Part shown: positions 1 to 8,807 of the stretch, in pieces
Position numbering within the stretch: the stretch's first letter is position 1
Layout of the letters: every line of letters begins with the position of its first letter
From: UBA1431 sp002329665
GTDB lineage: Bacteria; Bacillota; Clostridia; Christensenellales; UBA1431
DNA: 64,000 nt
Direction of reading: 5' to 3'
Assembly: GCA_040772545.1 (NCBI GenBank)
Contig: JAXGXY010000001.1
Coordinates: 682,001 to 746,000 of the forward strand
Translations under genes and position numbers: made by a program
Notes under the pieces: generated by a model
Told to the model about the DNA's origin: nothing
Databases searched by the model: none
What the model saw: only the letters and a program-made list of their open reading frames with translations

Positions 1-1
1 A

Positions 2-493
2 CTCGGCGATATGGCCGCGGGCATCACGCGACTCAAGGAAGGCATCGACGCGCTGGCCGGCAACTACGGGGAGTTCCATTCGGGGCTGAAGGACTACGCC
101 CGCGGCGCCGCCTCGATACACGGCGGGCTGAAGGAACTCTGCAAGGGGTTTAACGAACTCGCAAAAGGCGGCGCGGACCTAAGCGCGGGGCTTAAGACGC
201 TGCTGGAGGGGACGCTCAGGCTCAAGGACGGGACCGGCGAACTCAGGAGCCGCACACAAAACATGGACGCCGAGATGCAGGCCCGGATCGAAGAGATGCT
301 CGAAACGTATACCCAAACGGATTTCGACGTGGTCTCCTTCGTCTCGCCCCTCAACACGAACGTGGAGTCCGTACAGTTCGTGATGGTGACCGACGGCATC
401 GCGGCGGCACAGGACGCGGAGGAGCCGGCCCAAAAGGAAAGCGACGGTCCCAAGGATTTCTGGGGCCGCCTGCTGGCCCTCTTCGGCCTGTAG
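2..493 (+). CDS. C-terminal fragment of a heptad-repeat (Leu-x-x-Gly) protein, partial
   Basis: The reading frame is open from the window edge, so the 5' end is missing. The visible first ~75 residues are a run of seven-residue units ending in Leu-x-x-Gly or Leu-x-x-Leu (for example LKEGIDAL, GLKDYARG, GLKELCKG, GLKTLLEG). This pattern is seen in the extracellular coiled segments of YhgE/Pip-type and related Firmicute membrane proteins. The rest is a ~70-residue tail with a Glu/Ala-rich stretch and a hydrophobic amphipathic end (FWGRLLALFGL). No catalytic motif is visible. The family is inferred from the repeat style only; the missing N-terminal part probably carries the membrane segments. 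Confidence 0.6.
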   Translation, partial: LGDMAAGITRLKEGIDALAGNYGEFHSGLKDYARGAASIHGGLKELCKGFNELAKGGADLSAGLKTLLEGTLRLKDGTGELRSRTQNMDAEMQARIEEMLETYTQTDFDVVSFVSPLNTNVESVQFVMVTDGIAAAQDAEEPAQKESDGPKDFWGRLLALFGL

Positions 494-597
494 GCCCGGC
501 TGAACGGAGCCGCCCGTTCCGGGTTATTAGTAAGGTGATCCGTGAGGCATCCGGCCGGGACCGGCGAGAATAATGCATGACCCGGCGGAAAAATCCA

Positions 598-606
598 TGC
601 TATAAT
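598..606 (+). promoter_or_regulatory. extended -10 promoter element
   Basis: TGCTATAAT is a TGn-extended -10 box lying about 50 bases before the DUF2156 gene. No good -35 is visible at 17 bp, which extended -10 promoters tolerate. Confidence 0.5.
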
Positions 607-658
607 GCACAGTAACGGGAGGACATGCCTGTAGGTTCATGCGCCCGCTGCTGGAGGA

Positions 659-1573
659 ATGGATTTGGATTTCACGAGTATATCGCTGGCTGCCCGGGAA
701 CAGATAAGGACTTTTGCGGAAGCGTGGCAGCTCGAACTGTCGGACCTGTCTTTCGCGAACATGTTCATCTGGCGCTACAGCCACAACATCGAGTACTGCA
801 TCGAGGACGACGTGCTCTACGTAAAGCTTTGCCACAGGAGGTTCCCTTGTTTTTTCTTTGTCCCGCTGCCGCTAAGCAAAGAGCGGTCATTAAGGGGGCC
901 GCTGATGCGGCTCAGGGAATACAGCGCGTCTTTGGACGAGCCGCTGCGCGTCAAGTCCGCTACCGAGGAGCAGAAGGCGAAGATCGAACGCGACTGTCCT
1001 GACATGTTCGATTTCACTTACGACGAAGGGCGTTTCGACTATGTCTACAACACCCGCGACCTCATCGAACTCAGGGGGAAGAAGTACCACGGGAAGCGCA
1101 ACCACATCAACCGCTTCCTCTCGCTCTACGACCATACGTACGCCCCGCTAATAAAGGAGCATGTGGAGGGGTGCATAAAGGTCTTTACGGACTGGGTGGA
1201 GAAAAAGGGCATCGTGGGGCCGGACGTCGAGGACGAATGGCGCTCGGTCACCGAGGCGCTGTTCCATTTCGAGGAACTTGGCCTCAAAGGCGGCGTCATA
1301 GAGATTGACGGGGCGGTGCAGGCCTTTACGCTGGGCGAACAGCTCACAGCCGACACCGCGCTGATCCATATCGAAAAGGGGAACACCGCCTACGACGGCA
1401 TCTTCGCGGTGATAAACCAGAAGTTCATCGAGACGGAGTTTGCCCATACGCGCTTCGTCAACCGCGAGGAGGACCTCGGGATCGAAGGCCTGCGCAAGGC
1501 CAAGCGCTCCTACCGCCCGGTGAGGATGGTCAATAAATACGACCTGAAGCTGAGGGGAGAGACCCGCGAATGA
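659..1573 (+). CDS. DUF2156 (phosphatidylglycerol lysyltransferase C-terminal domain-like) protein
   Basis: A 304-residue soluble protein matching the DUF2156 fold, a tandem GNAT-like module also found as the cytosolic half of MprF-type aminoacyl-phosphatidylglycerol synthases. Typical features are the N-terminal DLSFANMFIWR segment, the central RGKKYHGKRNHINRF motif, and the C-terminal stretch around NREEDLGIEGLRKAKRSY. There is no membrane domain, so this is the stand-alone form common in Clostridia, whose substrate is unknown. The GGAGG at 653-657 is only one base from this ATG, so the in-frame TTG at 665 (spacing 7) may be the real start. It overlaps the next gene by ATGA, suggesting translational coupling with the acetyltransferase. 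Confidence 0.85.
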   Translation: MDLDFTSISLAAREQIRTFAEAWQLELSDLSFANMFIWRYSHNIEYCIEDDVLYVKLCHRRFPCFFFVPLPLSKERSLRGPLMRLREYSASLDEPLRVKSATEEQKAKIERDCPDMFDFTYDEGRFDYVYNTRDLIELRGKKYHGKRNHINRFLSLYDHTYAPLIKEHVEGCIKVFTDWVEKKGIVGPDVEDEWRSVTEALFHFEELGLKGGVIEIDGAVQAFTLGEQLTADTALIHIEKGNTAYDGIFAVINQKFIETEFAHTRFVNREEDLGIEGLRKAKRSYRPVRMVNKYDLKLRGETRE

Positions 1574-2754
1574 GGGAATACGAAACGACCGAAAAGGACG
1601 CAAAGCGCATCCGGGAAATCTGGGAGGCCTGCTTCGACGATACGAAGGCCTTCGGCGACTGGTTTTTCACGCATCGCTATACCCCGGCGCAGACGTTGGC
1701 GTTCCGTGAAAACGGCGATATCCTCTCCAACCTTCAGATGATCCCCTACCGCGTGCGCCTGAGGGGCCGCGAACTAGCCTCCTGGTTCATCGTCGGGGCC
1801 GCCACGCTCCCCGAGGCGCGCAACAGGGGCCATATGGCGGCGCTGTTGAAGGCGTCCTTTGCGCGGATGCGGGAAGCGGGCGTGACCCTGTCCCACCTCT
1901 ACCCGTTCCAGTACGATTTCTACCGCAGATTCGGGTACGAAGTATGCTCCGAGCGGCTGCTCGCGCGACTGTCCCCGTCCGACATCCTCGGGAGCAGGGT
2001 TATGCGGGAAGCGGCAGGCTGGCCCGTGCATGTGACCGAAATCGAAGCACAGGCGGACCTTGATGCCCTGAAAGGCTGTTACGACGCTTTCGTCAGTGAT
2101 CTGGATGGTTGGGTCGTACGCGACGGGCGCAGTTTCGAACTCAGGCTCATGGAACACGCGCTCGAAAACGGCGGGGGACTTGCGGTGCGGCGGAACGGCG
2201 AGATACGCGCGTACGCGCTCTACGCCCTGCAGGATAAGAAGGTGGTCTGCCCCGAGACCGTTTATGTGCACTCTCTGGACCTGTACGCGCTGATCTGGCA
2301 CCTCGCGCGCCGTTTTTCACAGATGGAAACGATAGAGTTCGCTACGCCGGTGTCCGATACGCTGCGCCATCGGTTAAAGGACGGCCGGGCGCGTTTCTTC
2401 ATCGAACCGTTCGACATGATGCGCATCGTCGATCTGAAAGCCTTGCTCGAGGCGCTGTGTTTTCCCCAAGGCGTGAAGGGGGCGTGGGTCTTGGAGATAC
2501 GGGACCCGCACGCGCCCTGGAACGACGGCCGGTTCCTGGTCCGGGTGGACGAAGGGCGCGCCAGCGTGGAAAGCACCGCTTCCCCGGCCTGCTTTACCCT
2601 CAGTATCGACGCGATGGCGCAGATCGTCTGCGGGCTGGTTCCGCCTTTGTCGATGGCGCGGTGCCGGAGGCTGCGTTACGGGGAGTATTCCCGATTGCTG
2701 CAATTTGAAGAAGCTTTTCCTGCATCGGTTCCCTATATATTCGAGATGTACTGA
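1570..2754 (+). CDS. Eis-like GNAT-family N-acetyltransferase
   Basis: A 394-residue protein with the layout of Eis-type acetyltransferases: an N-terminal GNAT domain (residues ~1-130), a second degenerate GNAT-like domain (~150-280), and a C-terminal SCP2-like sterol-carrier fold (~285-394). The acetyl-CoA loop is visible as ATLPEARNRGHMAALL (R-x-x-G), followed by the conserved LYPFQYDFYRRFGYE strand. The family acetylates amines, including aminoglycosides and peptide lysines; the substrate cannot be told here. It starts in the stop codon of the DUF2156 gene (ATGA), so the two are co-translated. A function in modifying cell-surface or small-molecule amines is inference. Confidence 0.85.
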   Translation: MREYETTEKDAKRIREIWEACFDDTKAFGDWFFTHRYTPAQTLAFRENGDILSNLQMIPYRVRLRGRELASWFIVGAATLPEARNRGHMAALLKASFARMREAGVTLSHLYPFQYDFYRRFGYEVCSERLLARLSPSDILGSRVMREAAGWPVHVTEIEAQADLDALKGCYDAFVSDLDGWVVRDGRSFELRLMEHALENGGGLAVRRNGEIRAYALYALQDKKVVCPETVYVHSLDLYALIWHLARRFSQMETIEFATPVSDTLRHRLKDGRARFFIEPFDMMRIVDLKALLEALCFPQGVKGAWVLEIRDPHAPWNDGRFLVRVDEGRASVESTASPACFTLSIDAMAQIVCGLVPPLSMARCRRLRYGEYSRLLQFEEAFPASVPYIFEMY

Positions 2755-2918
2755 GCAGAATGCAAGCTTTGATTAGATGGCATGCCCAGATTGCCAATTA
2801 TGGCATATTAAGAACGTTAAAGGGATTTTTTTATGTATAACACGTTTGCATTTGCGTTTATGCCCGTGTAAAGTAAGGAAATAGGGAAAAACTAAGCGGC
2901 AAAGACGCCGTTTGGGTC

Positions 2919-3188
2919 GTGTGGTTTATGGGATTGTTCATAGGCGTCGCGACAGCGGTTTTGCAGTACGGATTATTGCACAAACTCGTCGGCCGGATAA
3001 CTAATAATCGGAGTAATGGACACAAGGCCGCAAGACTTCTGTTGTACGGGAAGTTGGTAATATGGGCTGCTGTCCTCGCGGGAGTGGCCCTTATTTCTTT
3101 GGAGCAATTGCTGTGGGCGGCCGGGGCCATGATGGCGACGACGTTCGGGTTGTCGGTATGGAAGCATATGCGGATCAAAAAAGCGTAG
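2919..3188 (+). CDS. atpI: ATP synthase subunit I (AtpI-like)
   Basis: A small 89-residue membrane protein heading the ATP synthase operon. Three hydrophobic segments are visible (residues ~3-22, ~40-60 and ~65-80), with the conserved basic loop between the first two. AtpI is an accessory protein thought to help c-ring assembly or ion supply and is usually encoded just before atpB. It is poorly conserved, and the call rests on size, topology and position. The start shown is GTG; the ATG at 2928 is an alternative, and no strong Shine-Dalgarno separates them. atpB follows after 12 bases. Confidence 0.75.
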   Translation: MWFMGLFIGVATAVLQYGLLHKLVGRITNNRSNGHKAARLLLYGKLVIWAAVLAGVALISLEQLLWAAGAMMATTFGLSVWKHMRIKKA

Positions 3189-3200
3189 GCGGGTGAGGGT

Positions 3201-3881
3201 ATGGAATCGCTGGAAAGGGTCATAGCTCCGGGGACTGTCTCTATCCCCGTCCTCAATATCGAGGTTGGAGAATCGATGCTGGTCGCCTGGGCCGCGATGG
3301 TGTTTCTGATACTGGGCGCCGCCGCGCTTCGCATCTTCGTGATTCCGAAGTTCAGGGACGTGCCCGGCCGGTTCCAGATGCTGATCGAAACGATGGTCGA
3401 CGGCGTGAGCAGGTACACGCACGCGAACCTGAATAAAGGGGCCGAAGGGCTCGTGCCCTACGTGCTCACCGTGGCGATGTACATCATCCTGATGGGCCTG
3501 TTCCAGCTCTTCGGCGTCCGGGCGCCGATGGCCGACCTGTCCATGACGGCCGGCCTGGCGACGATATCCTTTTTCCTCATACTGGCGTATGCGGTCCGCT
3601 ACAAGGGGGTCTGGGGCACGATCAAGGGCTTCGGCCACCCCAAGCCGTTCATGGCGCCGGTCACGATCATCACCGACCTGGCCAAGCCGCTTTCGCTCGC
3701 ATGCCGGCTCTTTGGCAACATGCTCGGCGGCCTCATCGTGATGGAACTGCTCTATGCAGTGTGCGCCCCCATTATCCCGGCGTTTTTTGCGATATACTTC
3801 GACCTGTTCCACATGCTGATACAATCGTATATTTTCCTGACGCTGACCATGGTTTTCATCCGGGAAAGCGTGGAACGGTAA
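3201..3881 (+). CDS. atpB: F-type ATP synthase subunit a
   Basis: A 226-residue integral membrane subunit that forms the ion half-channels next to the c-ring of the F0 motor. The hallmark is the helix containing SLACRLFGNMLGG, whose arginine corresponds to the essential stator Arg (Arg210 in E. coli). The C-terminal helix ends in QSYIFLTLTMVFI, also typical (Q-x-Y/F-I-F-x-x-L). The protein is at the short end of the family, with a reduced N-terminus. Its position between atpI and atpE, with a good Shine-Dalgarno (GGTGAGGG), fits the standard operon order. Confidence 0.95.
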   Translation: MESLERVIAPGTVSIPVLNIEVGESMLVAWAAMVFLILGAAALRIFVIPKFRDVPGRFQMLIETMVDGVSRYTHANLNKGAEGLVPYVLTVAMYIILMGLFQLFGVRAPMADLSMTAGLATISFFLILAYAVRYKGVWGTIKGFGHPKPFMAPVTIITDLAKPLSLACRLFGNMLGGLIVMELLYAVCAPIIPAFFAIYFDLFHMLIQSYIFLTLTMVFIRESVER

Positions 3882-3915
3882 AAAGATATTGATACTTTTA
3901 AAAGGAGGAACATAC

Positions 3916-4146
3916 ATGGATGCAAGCGGATTGATCGCGATTGCCGCGGGTATCGCGGTCCTCACGGGCCTGGGCGCCGCGCTGGGTATGGGCATTGCGG
4001 CCGGGAAGGCGGTCGAAGCCATAGGCAGGCAGCCGGAGGCTTCGGGAAAGATCAGTTCCACACTGCTGCTTGCCCTTGCGATCATAGAATCGACGGCGAT
4101 CTACGGCTTCGTTATCGCGCTGATCCTGATTTTCACGAAGGCATGA
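3916..4146 (+). CDS. atpE: F-type ATP synthase subunit c
   Basis: A 76-residue hairpin of two membrane helices. The glycine-rich helix 1 (AALGMGIAAGKAVEAIGRQPEA) carries the conserved polar loop RQPE, and helix 2 (LALAIIESTAIYGFVIAL) carries the ion-binding glutamate. The start was chosen at ATG 3916 because AAAGGAGG lies just upstream; an in-frame upstream ATG at 3889 has no such site. In Na+-type c subunits (Ilyobacter, Acetobacterium) a Gln in helix 1 and an ES/ET pair in helix 2 bind Na+. Here ES-T is present, but Met stands where the Gln is expected, so the coupling ion is ambiguous. Confidence 0.95.
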   Translation: MDASGLIAIAAGIAVLTGLGAALGMGIAAGKAVEAIGRQPEASGKISSTLLLALAIIESTAIYGFVIALILIFTKA

Positions 4147-4185
4147 CATCCTACAAGAATGGTTCCCGTGTAAAGGGGTGACGGT

Positions 4186-4668
4186 ATGGAGATATTTTTA
4201 AGACCGCTCGATCTGTTGTTGCACATCGTCAACGTGATCATATTGTTTTTCTTCCTGCGCTGGCTGCTGTACAAACCAGTTAAGAAGTTTCTCAGGCAGC
4301 GGGACGAACGCGCGGAAGCGGCGCGCGAGGAGATTCGCCGGGGGCAGGAGGAAGTCGAAAGCCGGTTGCGGCATTACAACGAGCTGATAGAAAACGCCCG
4401 CGAAGAGTCCGCGCGCATCGTGAAGCAGAGCAACGACCTTGCGCGCGATCACGCAAAGGAGATCGTAGAGAGCGCCAAGGCCGAGGCCGCCGAGATCGTT
4501 GCGCGCGCGGAACGCGAAGCGCAGTATACGCGCGCGCACGCAAAAGACGTCCTTCGCGACGAAATAGCGGAGATGGCGGTGGACATAGCATCCAAGATCG
4601 TCAAACGCGAGATCAGTGCGGAGGACAACCGGGCGATCATCGAGGATTTCTTCAAGAAGGTGGGTTAG
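4186..4668 (+). CDS. atpF: F-type ATP synthase subunit b
   Basis: A 160-residue peripheral-stalk subunit. It has one N-terminal membrane helix (residues ~8-28, LLLHIVNVIILFFFLRWLLY), the conserved KPVKKFLRQRDERAE region, then a long charged alpha-helical coiled coil to the C-terminus. The b dimer links subunit a to the delta subunit at the top of F1. A Shine-Dalgarno (AGGGGTGA) precedes the ATG. The four-base gap to the truncated delta gene implies coupled translation, which fits a need for matched stoichiometry of the stalk parts. Confidence 0.93.
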   Translation: MEIFLRPLDLLLHIVNVIILFFFLRWLLYKPVKKFLRQRDERAEAAREEIRRGQEEVESRLRHYNELIENAREESARIVKQSNDLARDHAKEIVESAKAEAAEIVARAEREAQYTRAHAKDVLRDEIAEMAVDIASKIVKREISAEDNRAIIEDFFKKVG

Positions 4669-4672
4669 GCAG

Positions 4673-4894
4673 ATGATCGAAGGCGAACTGGTGACATCCA
4701 TGCCGCTCGACGAAGACGCGATGAAGTTTATAGAGGAAGAATTTGAAAAGATGCTCGGCGGGAAGGTGCGCTTTAAAACCAGTATCGACGAATCGATCAT
4801 CGGCGGGTTCGTTGCGAGGATCAACGGACGGGTGTACGACGGGAGCCTGCTTTCAAGACTCAGTACGATGAGGGAATACATCACGGACTTTTGA
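4673..4894 (+). CDS. atpH: C-terminal-only ATP synthase delta subunit
   Basis: Only 73 residues, against about 180 in a normal delta/OSCP subunit. The sequence aligns by eye with the delta C-terminal domain: LGGKVRFKTSIDESIIGGFVARINGRVYDGSLLSRLSTMREYI follows the family pattern 'GkkV.l...vD.sliGG..vrigd.v.DgSv...L..l...l'. The N-terminal helical domain, which binds the N-terminal helices of the alpha subunits in other F1 enzymes, is absent. No trace of it can be seen in the four bases to atpF. The gene is intact in frame with normal codon use, so this looks like a reduced subunit, not decay. I infer that it binds the b-subunit end in a simplified stalk. Confidence 0.8.
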   Translation: MIEGELVTSMPLDEDAMKFIEEEFEKMLGGKVRFKTSIDESIIGGFVARINGRVYDGSLLSRLSTMREYITDF

Positions 4895-4929
4895 CATATA
4901 CGGCTGATTACGGCTGAAGGTGATAGAAG

Positions 4930-6477
4930 ATGAACGACAACGAGTTTAACGCGATTAAGGGAGAAAAACCGGCCCAGTTCTTTTCGACGCTCAAGGGCCG
5001 GATCAACGCGTTCGAGCCCACGGCCGACGTATATCAGCAGGGGGAAGTCGCGATGTCGGGGGACGGCATCGTGGAAGTGAAGGGGCTTAAACACTGTAAA
5101 TATGACGAGTTGCTCGAGTTCGAGAGCGGCGCTTTCGGCATCGCGCTCAACCTCGTGGGTTCGGATACCGTGGGCGCCGTCGTCCTTGCCGACGCCGACT
5201 CGGTGTCGGAGGGCATGAAGGTGCGCAGCACCGAACAGGTGGTGACCGTGCCGGTCGGAGAAGGGCTTTTGGGGCGGGTCGTCAACCCGATAGGCCAGGC
5301 GCTCGACGGCAAGGGCAAGGTCCACAATAATGGCTCGCGGCCCATCGAATCGCCCGCGCCGACCATCATGATGCGCCGGCCGGTCAACACGCCGCTGCAG
5401 ACGGGGCTGATGGCCATCGACTCCATGGTCCCGATCGGCCGCGGCCAGCGCGAGCTGATTATCGGCGACCGGCAAACCGGCAAGACGGCCATCGCGATCG
5501 ACACGATCATCAACCAGAAAGGCACGGGGGTGCTTTGCGTCTACGTCGCGATCGGGCAGAAGGCGTCCACGGTCTCGCAGATCATAGCGAAACTGCAGGA
5601 GAAGGGGGCGATGGAGTATTCCGTCGTCGTGAGCGCCACGGCCAGCGACTCGGCGCCCATGCAGTACATCGCGCCCTACGCGGGCTGCGCGATCGCCGAA
5701 GAGTTCATGCGCGGCGGGAAGGACGTGCTCATCGTCTACGACGACCTCTCCAAACACGCGGTCGCGTACCGGGCGATGTCGCTTCTGCTTCGGCGTCCGC
5801 CCGGGCGCGAAGCATACCCCGGCGACGTGTTCTACCTGCATTCCCGCCTGCTCGAACGCGCCGCCAAGCTCGACGACCGGCACGGGGGCGGTTCGATGAC
5901 GGCCCTGCCTATCATCGAGACGATGGAGGGCGACATCTCGGCCTACATCCCCACCAACGTCATCTCCATAACGGACGGGCAGATATACCTCGAAAGCGAA
6001 CTGTTCCATTCAGGTGTCCGCCCGGCTGTCAACGTGGGGCTTTCGGTCTCCCGCGTCGGCGGCAGCGCGCAAAGCAAGGCGATGCGCAAGGTCGCGGGCA
6101 AGCTCAGGCTGGACCTGGCGCAGTACCGCGAGCTTGCGGTGTTCTCCCGTTTCGGGTCGGACCTGGACGCGGCCACACAGGAACTGCTCGCCCAGGGCGA
6201 GCGTCTCACGCAGACGCTCAAGCAGGAACAGTACCATACCATGCCCCTGGCCCACCAGGTGGTCGTCCTGTACGCGGCGACCCGCAGGCACCTGATAGGC
6301 ATCCCCGTTTCCAGGGTGACGGCCTTCAACAGGGGGCTCGTGGATTTCGTGGACACGCGGTATCCTGAGGTGACGCGCGTCATCGAGCAGACGGGCGGTT
6401 TCGACGAAGCACTGCAGTCCACGCTGGAACAGGCCATCGTCGCTTACAAGCAGACGTTCCACGTGCAAAAGGAGTAG
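4930..6477 (+). CDS. atpA: F-type ATP synthase subunit alpha
   Basis: A 515-residue F1 alpha subunit with the usual three domains: N-terminal beta-barrel (~25-95), nucleotide-binding domain (~96-380) and C-terminal helical domain. The P-loop GDRQTGKTA and the alpha-type signature PAVNVGLSVSRVGGSAQ are present. Alpha binds non-catalytic nucleotide and contributes the arginine finger region (the conserved ISVSRVGGSAQ loop). The first ~20 residues, which normally contact the delta N-terminal domain, are present (MNDNEFNAIKGEKPAQFF) but look unlike the usual alpha N-terminal helix, consistent with the missing delta domain upstream. A Shine-Dalgarno (GAAGGTGATAG) precedes the ATG. Confidence 0.97.
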   Translation: MNDNEFNAIKGEKPAQFFSTLKGRINAFEPTADVYQQGEVAMSGDGIVEVKGLKHCKYDELLEFESGAFGIALNLVGSDTVGAVVLADADSVSEGMKVRSTEQVVTVPVGEGLLGRVVNPIGQALDGKGKVHNNGSRPIESPAPTIMMRRPVNTPLQTGLMAIDSMVPIGRGQRELIIGDRQTGKTAIAIDTIINQKGTGVLCVYVAIGQKASTVSQIIAKLQEKGAMEYSVVVSATASDSAPMQYIAPYAGCAIAEEFMRGGKDVLIVYDDLSKHAVAYRAMSLLLRRPPGREAYPGDVFYLHSRLLERAAKLDDRHGGGSMTALPIIETMEGDISAYIPTNVISITDGQIYLESELFHSGVRPAVNVGLSVSRVGGSAQSKAMRKVAGKLRLDLAQYRELAVFSRFGSDLDAATQELLAQGERLTQTLKQEQYHTMPLAHQVVVLYAATRRHLIGIPVSRVTAFNRGLVDFVDTRYPEVTRVIEQTGGFDEALQSTLEQAIVAYKQTFHVQKE

Positions 6478-6480
6478 CGC

Positions 6481-7356
6481 ATGCAGAGCATCAGCGAGAT
6501 AAAGCATCACATCCGGACGATCAAGGAGACCGAGCAGCTTACGCGCGCGATGCACCTGATCTCGATCGCGAAGATGCGAAAGGCGCAGCTTTTGTATCAG
6601 AAGAACCATCTGTACGAGCGCCGGGTACGCTCCGCGCTCAAAAATATTCTCATCCGCTCGAAGGACATCAGGCACCCCTTCCTGCAGCACGCAGGGCGCG
6701 ACCGCGTCGCCTACGTCGTGATCGCGGGAGACAAGGGGATGTGCGGGTCGTACAACAACAACGTGCTCAACCTTGCGGTGGAGGACATGCGGGACAAGAA
6801 GGAGAAATACATCCTCACCGTGGGGCAGATGGCGCGCACGTTCTTCCAGGCGAAGGGGTACCAGACCGACATCGACTTCTTGCACACGGCGCAGAACCCC
6901 TCGCTCTACAACGCCCGCCGCATCGCCGGCGACATCATCGGGTTGTACAACGACGGGATCATGGACGAAGTCCGCGTGGTCTTCACGAAATTTCATTCGC
7001 CGACGCGCCACCACCCGCAGGTATACAAGCTCCTGCCGGTGGAGATTTCGGACTTCGACGACGTCGAGGCCCCGCCGGACTACCAGGCCGGAGGGATGCT
7101 CTACATGCCTTCGCCCGAGACCGTTTTCAACACGATGGTCACGCATTACGTCATCGGCATGATCTATTCGACGCTTGTGCAGTCCTCGGCCAGCGAGCAC
7201 AGCGCGCGCATGCTTGCGATGGAGACGGCGACGCGCAACGCGCAGAAGATGACGCAGCGGCTCCGGCTGGAATTCAATCGGGCGAGGCAGGAGAGGATAA
7301 CGAGCGAAATCATCGAGATCGTATCGGCCGCGGACGTGCTCAAGGATGCCAAATGA
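6481..7356 (+). CDS. atpG: F-type ATP synthase subunit gamma
   Basis: A 291-residue central-stalk rotor subunit. It begins with the family-typical antiparallel helix (SISEIKHHIRTIKETEQLTRAMHLISIAKMRKAQ) and ends with the long C-terminal helix (ARMLAMETATRNAQKMTQRLRLEFNRARQERITSEIIEIVSAA) that inserts into the alpha/beta hexamer; the central Rossmann-like part lies between, with GDKGMCGSYN. It starts three bases after atpA, with the Shine-Dalgarno AAAAGGAG overlapping the end of atpA, so it is co-translated. Confidence 0.96.
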   Translation: MQSISEIKHHIRTIKETEQLTRAMHLISIAKMRKAQLLYQKNHLYERRVRSALKNILIRSKDIRHPFLQHAGRDRVAYVVIAGDKGMCGSYNNNVLNLAVEDMRDKKEKYILTVGQMARTFFQAKGYQTDIDFLHTAQNPSLYNARRIAGDIIGLYNDGIMDEVRVVFTKFHSPTRHHPQVYKLLPVEISDFDDVEAPPDYQAGGMLYMPSPETVFNTMVTHYVIGMIYSTLVQSSASEHSARMLAMETATRNAQKMTQRLRLEFNRARQERITSEIIEIVSAADVLKDAK

Positions 7357-7375
7357 CAGGAGTGAATCAGACGAT

Positions 7376-8803
7376 ATGCCTGACGGAGCATGCAAAACGC
7401 CTGGAACGGCGCCAAATATCGGAACGGTCGTGACCGTGCTGGGGCCCGTGATAGACGTCCGGTTCGACGAAGGGCGCATACCCCCCATATACAACGCGCT
7501 GAGGGTTGAGACGGAAAACGAACTCTGGCTGGAAGTGTTCCGGCATATGGGCGGCAACGTCGTGCGCTGCATCGCGCTGCACGCGACCGAAGGCCTGAGC
7601 TGCGGGACGATGGTGCGGGATACGGGCGCGCCTATCAGGGTGCCGGTGGGCAGGGAGACGCTCGGCCGCGTAATGGACGTGATGGGGCACCCCATCGACG
7701 ACGGCGGGCCGATCCGCGCGGAAAAAACGATGTCGATCCACAGCCTGCCCCCCACGCTGGAGCAGCAGGTCCCCGTCCGGCAGATCTACGAGACGGGGAT
7801 CAAGGTCATCGACCTGCTCGCGCCCTACGCCAAAGGCGGCAAGATCGGCCTGTTCGGCGGCGCGGGCGTCGGAAAGACGGTGCTGATTCTCGAGCTCATC
7901 CACAACATCGCCTCGCACCACGGCGGCCTGTCGGTGTTTGCCGGCGTGGGCGAACGTTCCCGCGAGGGCTCCGACCTCATCACGGAGATGCGCGAGTCCG
8001 GCGTCATCGAAAAGACCGTGCTGGCGTTCGGGCAGATGAACGAACCGCCCGGGTCGCGCATGCGCGTCGCGCTCACGGGGCTGACGATGGCCGAGTACTT
8101 CCGGGACGAGGAAGGGCAGGACGTCCTGCTGTTCATCGACAACATCTTCCGCTTCGTGCAGGCGGGGAGCGAGATCTCGGCGATGCTGGGGCGCATGCCC
8201 GCGGCGGTGGGGTACCAGCCGACGCTGGCCACGGAGATGGGCCTGCTGCAGGAGCGGATCACATCCACGGCGACCGGCTCGATCACTTCGATCCAGGCGA
8301 TCTACGTCCCGGCCGACGACCTTTCGGACCCGGCGCCCGCGACGACGTTCTCCCACCTCGACGCGACGACGGTCCTCTCCAGGGAGATCATGGAGATGGG
8401 CATCTATCCGGCGGTCAACCCGATCGAGTCCACCTCGCGCATCCTGGAACCGGACATCGTGGGCGAGGACCATTACCGCGTCGCGCGCAGGGTGGTTGAA
8501 ACGCTTTCGCGGTACAGAGAACTGCAGGACATCATCGCGATCCTCGGCATGGACGAACTCTCCGAAGAAGACAAGGCCATCGTCTACCGCGCGCGCAAGC
8601 TCCAGAAATTTCTTTCCCAGCCGCTTTTCGTGGCCCAGGCGTTCACGGGGCAGCCGGGACGGTTCGTCCCCCTCGACGCGTCGATCGAGAGCTTCCGGGC
8701 GGTGGTCAACGGCGAGGCGGACGACCTGCCCGAGGCCGCGTTCTACATGGTGGGCGACCTCGACGAGGTAAGGCAGAGGGCAAGGCGACTGAAGGAGGCC
8801 TGA
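7376..8803 (+). CDS. atpD: F-type ATP synthase subunit beta
   Basis: The catalytic F1 subunit, 475 residues from the ATG chosen here because ACAGGAG lies 13 bases upstream; an in-frame ATG at 7346 would overlap atpG by 11 bases. Motifs: P-loop GGAGVGKT, catalytic Glu region GVGERSREG, Walker B strand VLLFIDNIFRF, and the DELSEED-type lever sequence, here MDELSEEDK. ATP is made or split at the alpha/beta interfaces as gamma rotates. The length and all motifs are normal. Confidence 0.97.
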   Translation: MPDGACKTPGTAPNIGTVVTVLGPVIDVRFDEGRIPPIYNALRVETENELWLEVFRHMGGNVVRCIALHATEGLSCGTMVRDTGAPIRVPVGRETLGRVMDVMGHPIDDGGPIRAEKTMSIHSLPPTLEQQVPVRQIYETGIKVIDLLAPYAKGGKIGLFGGAGVGKTVLILELIHNIASHHGGLSVFAGVGERSREGSDLITEMRESGVIEKTVLAFGQMNEPPGSRMRVALTGLTMAEYFRDEEGQDVLLFIDNIFRFVQAGSEISAMLGRMPAAVGYQPTLATEMGLLQERITSTATGSITSIQAIYVPADDLSDPAPATTFSHLDATTVLSREIMEMGIYPAVNPIESTSRILEPDIVGEDHYRVARRVVETLSRYRELQDIIAILGMDELSEEDKAIVYRARKLQKFLSQPLFVAQAFTGQPGRFVPLDASIESFRAVVNGEADDLPEAAFYMVGDLDEVRQRARRLKEA

Positions 8804-8807
8804 TACC

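Noticed and set aside
2755..2918. Promoter of the ATP synthase operon
   Set aside because: TATAAC-like and TTAA-like boxes exist but with spacers of 13 or 22 bases, so no promoter is claimed.
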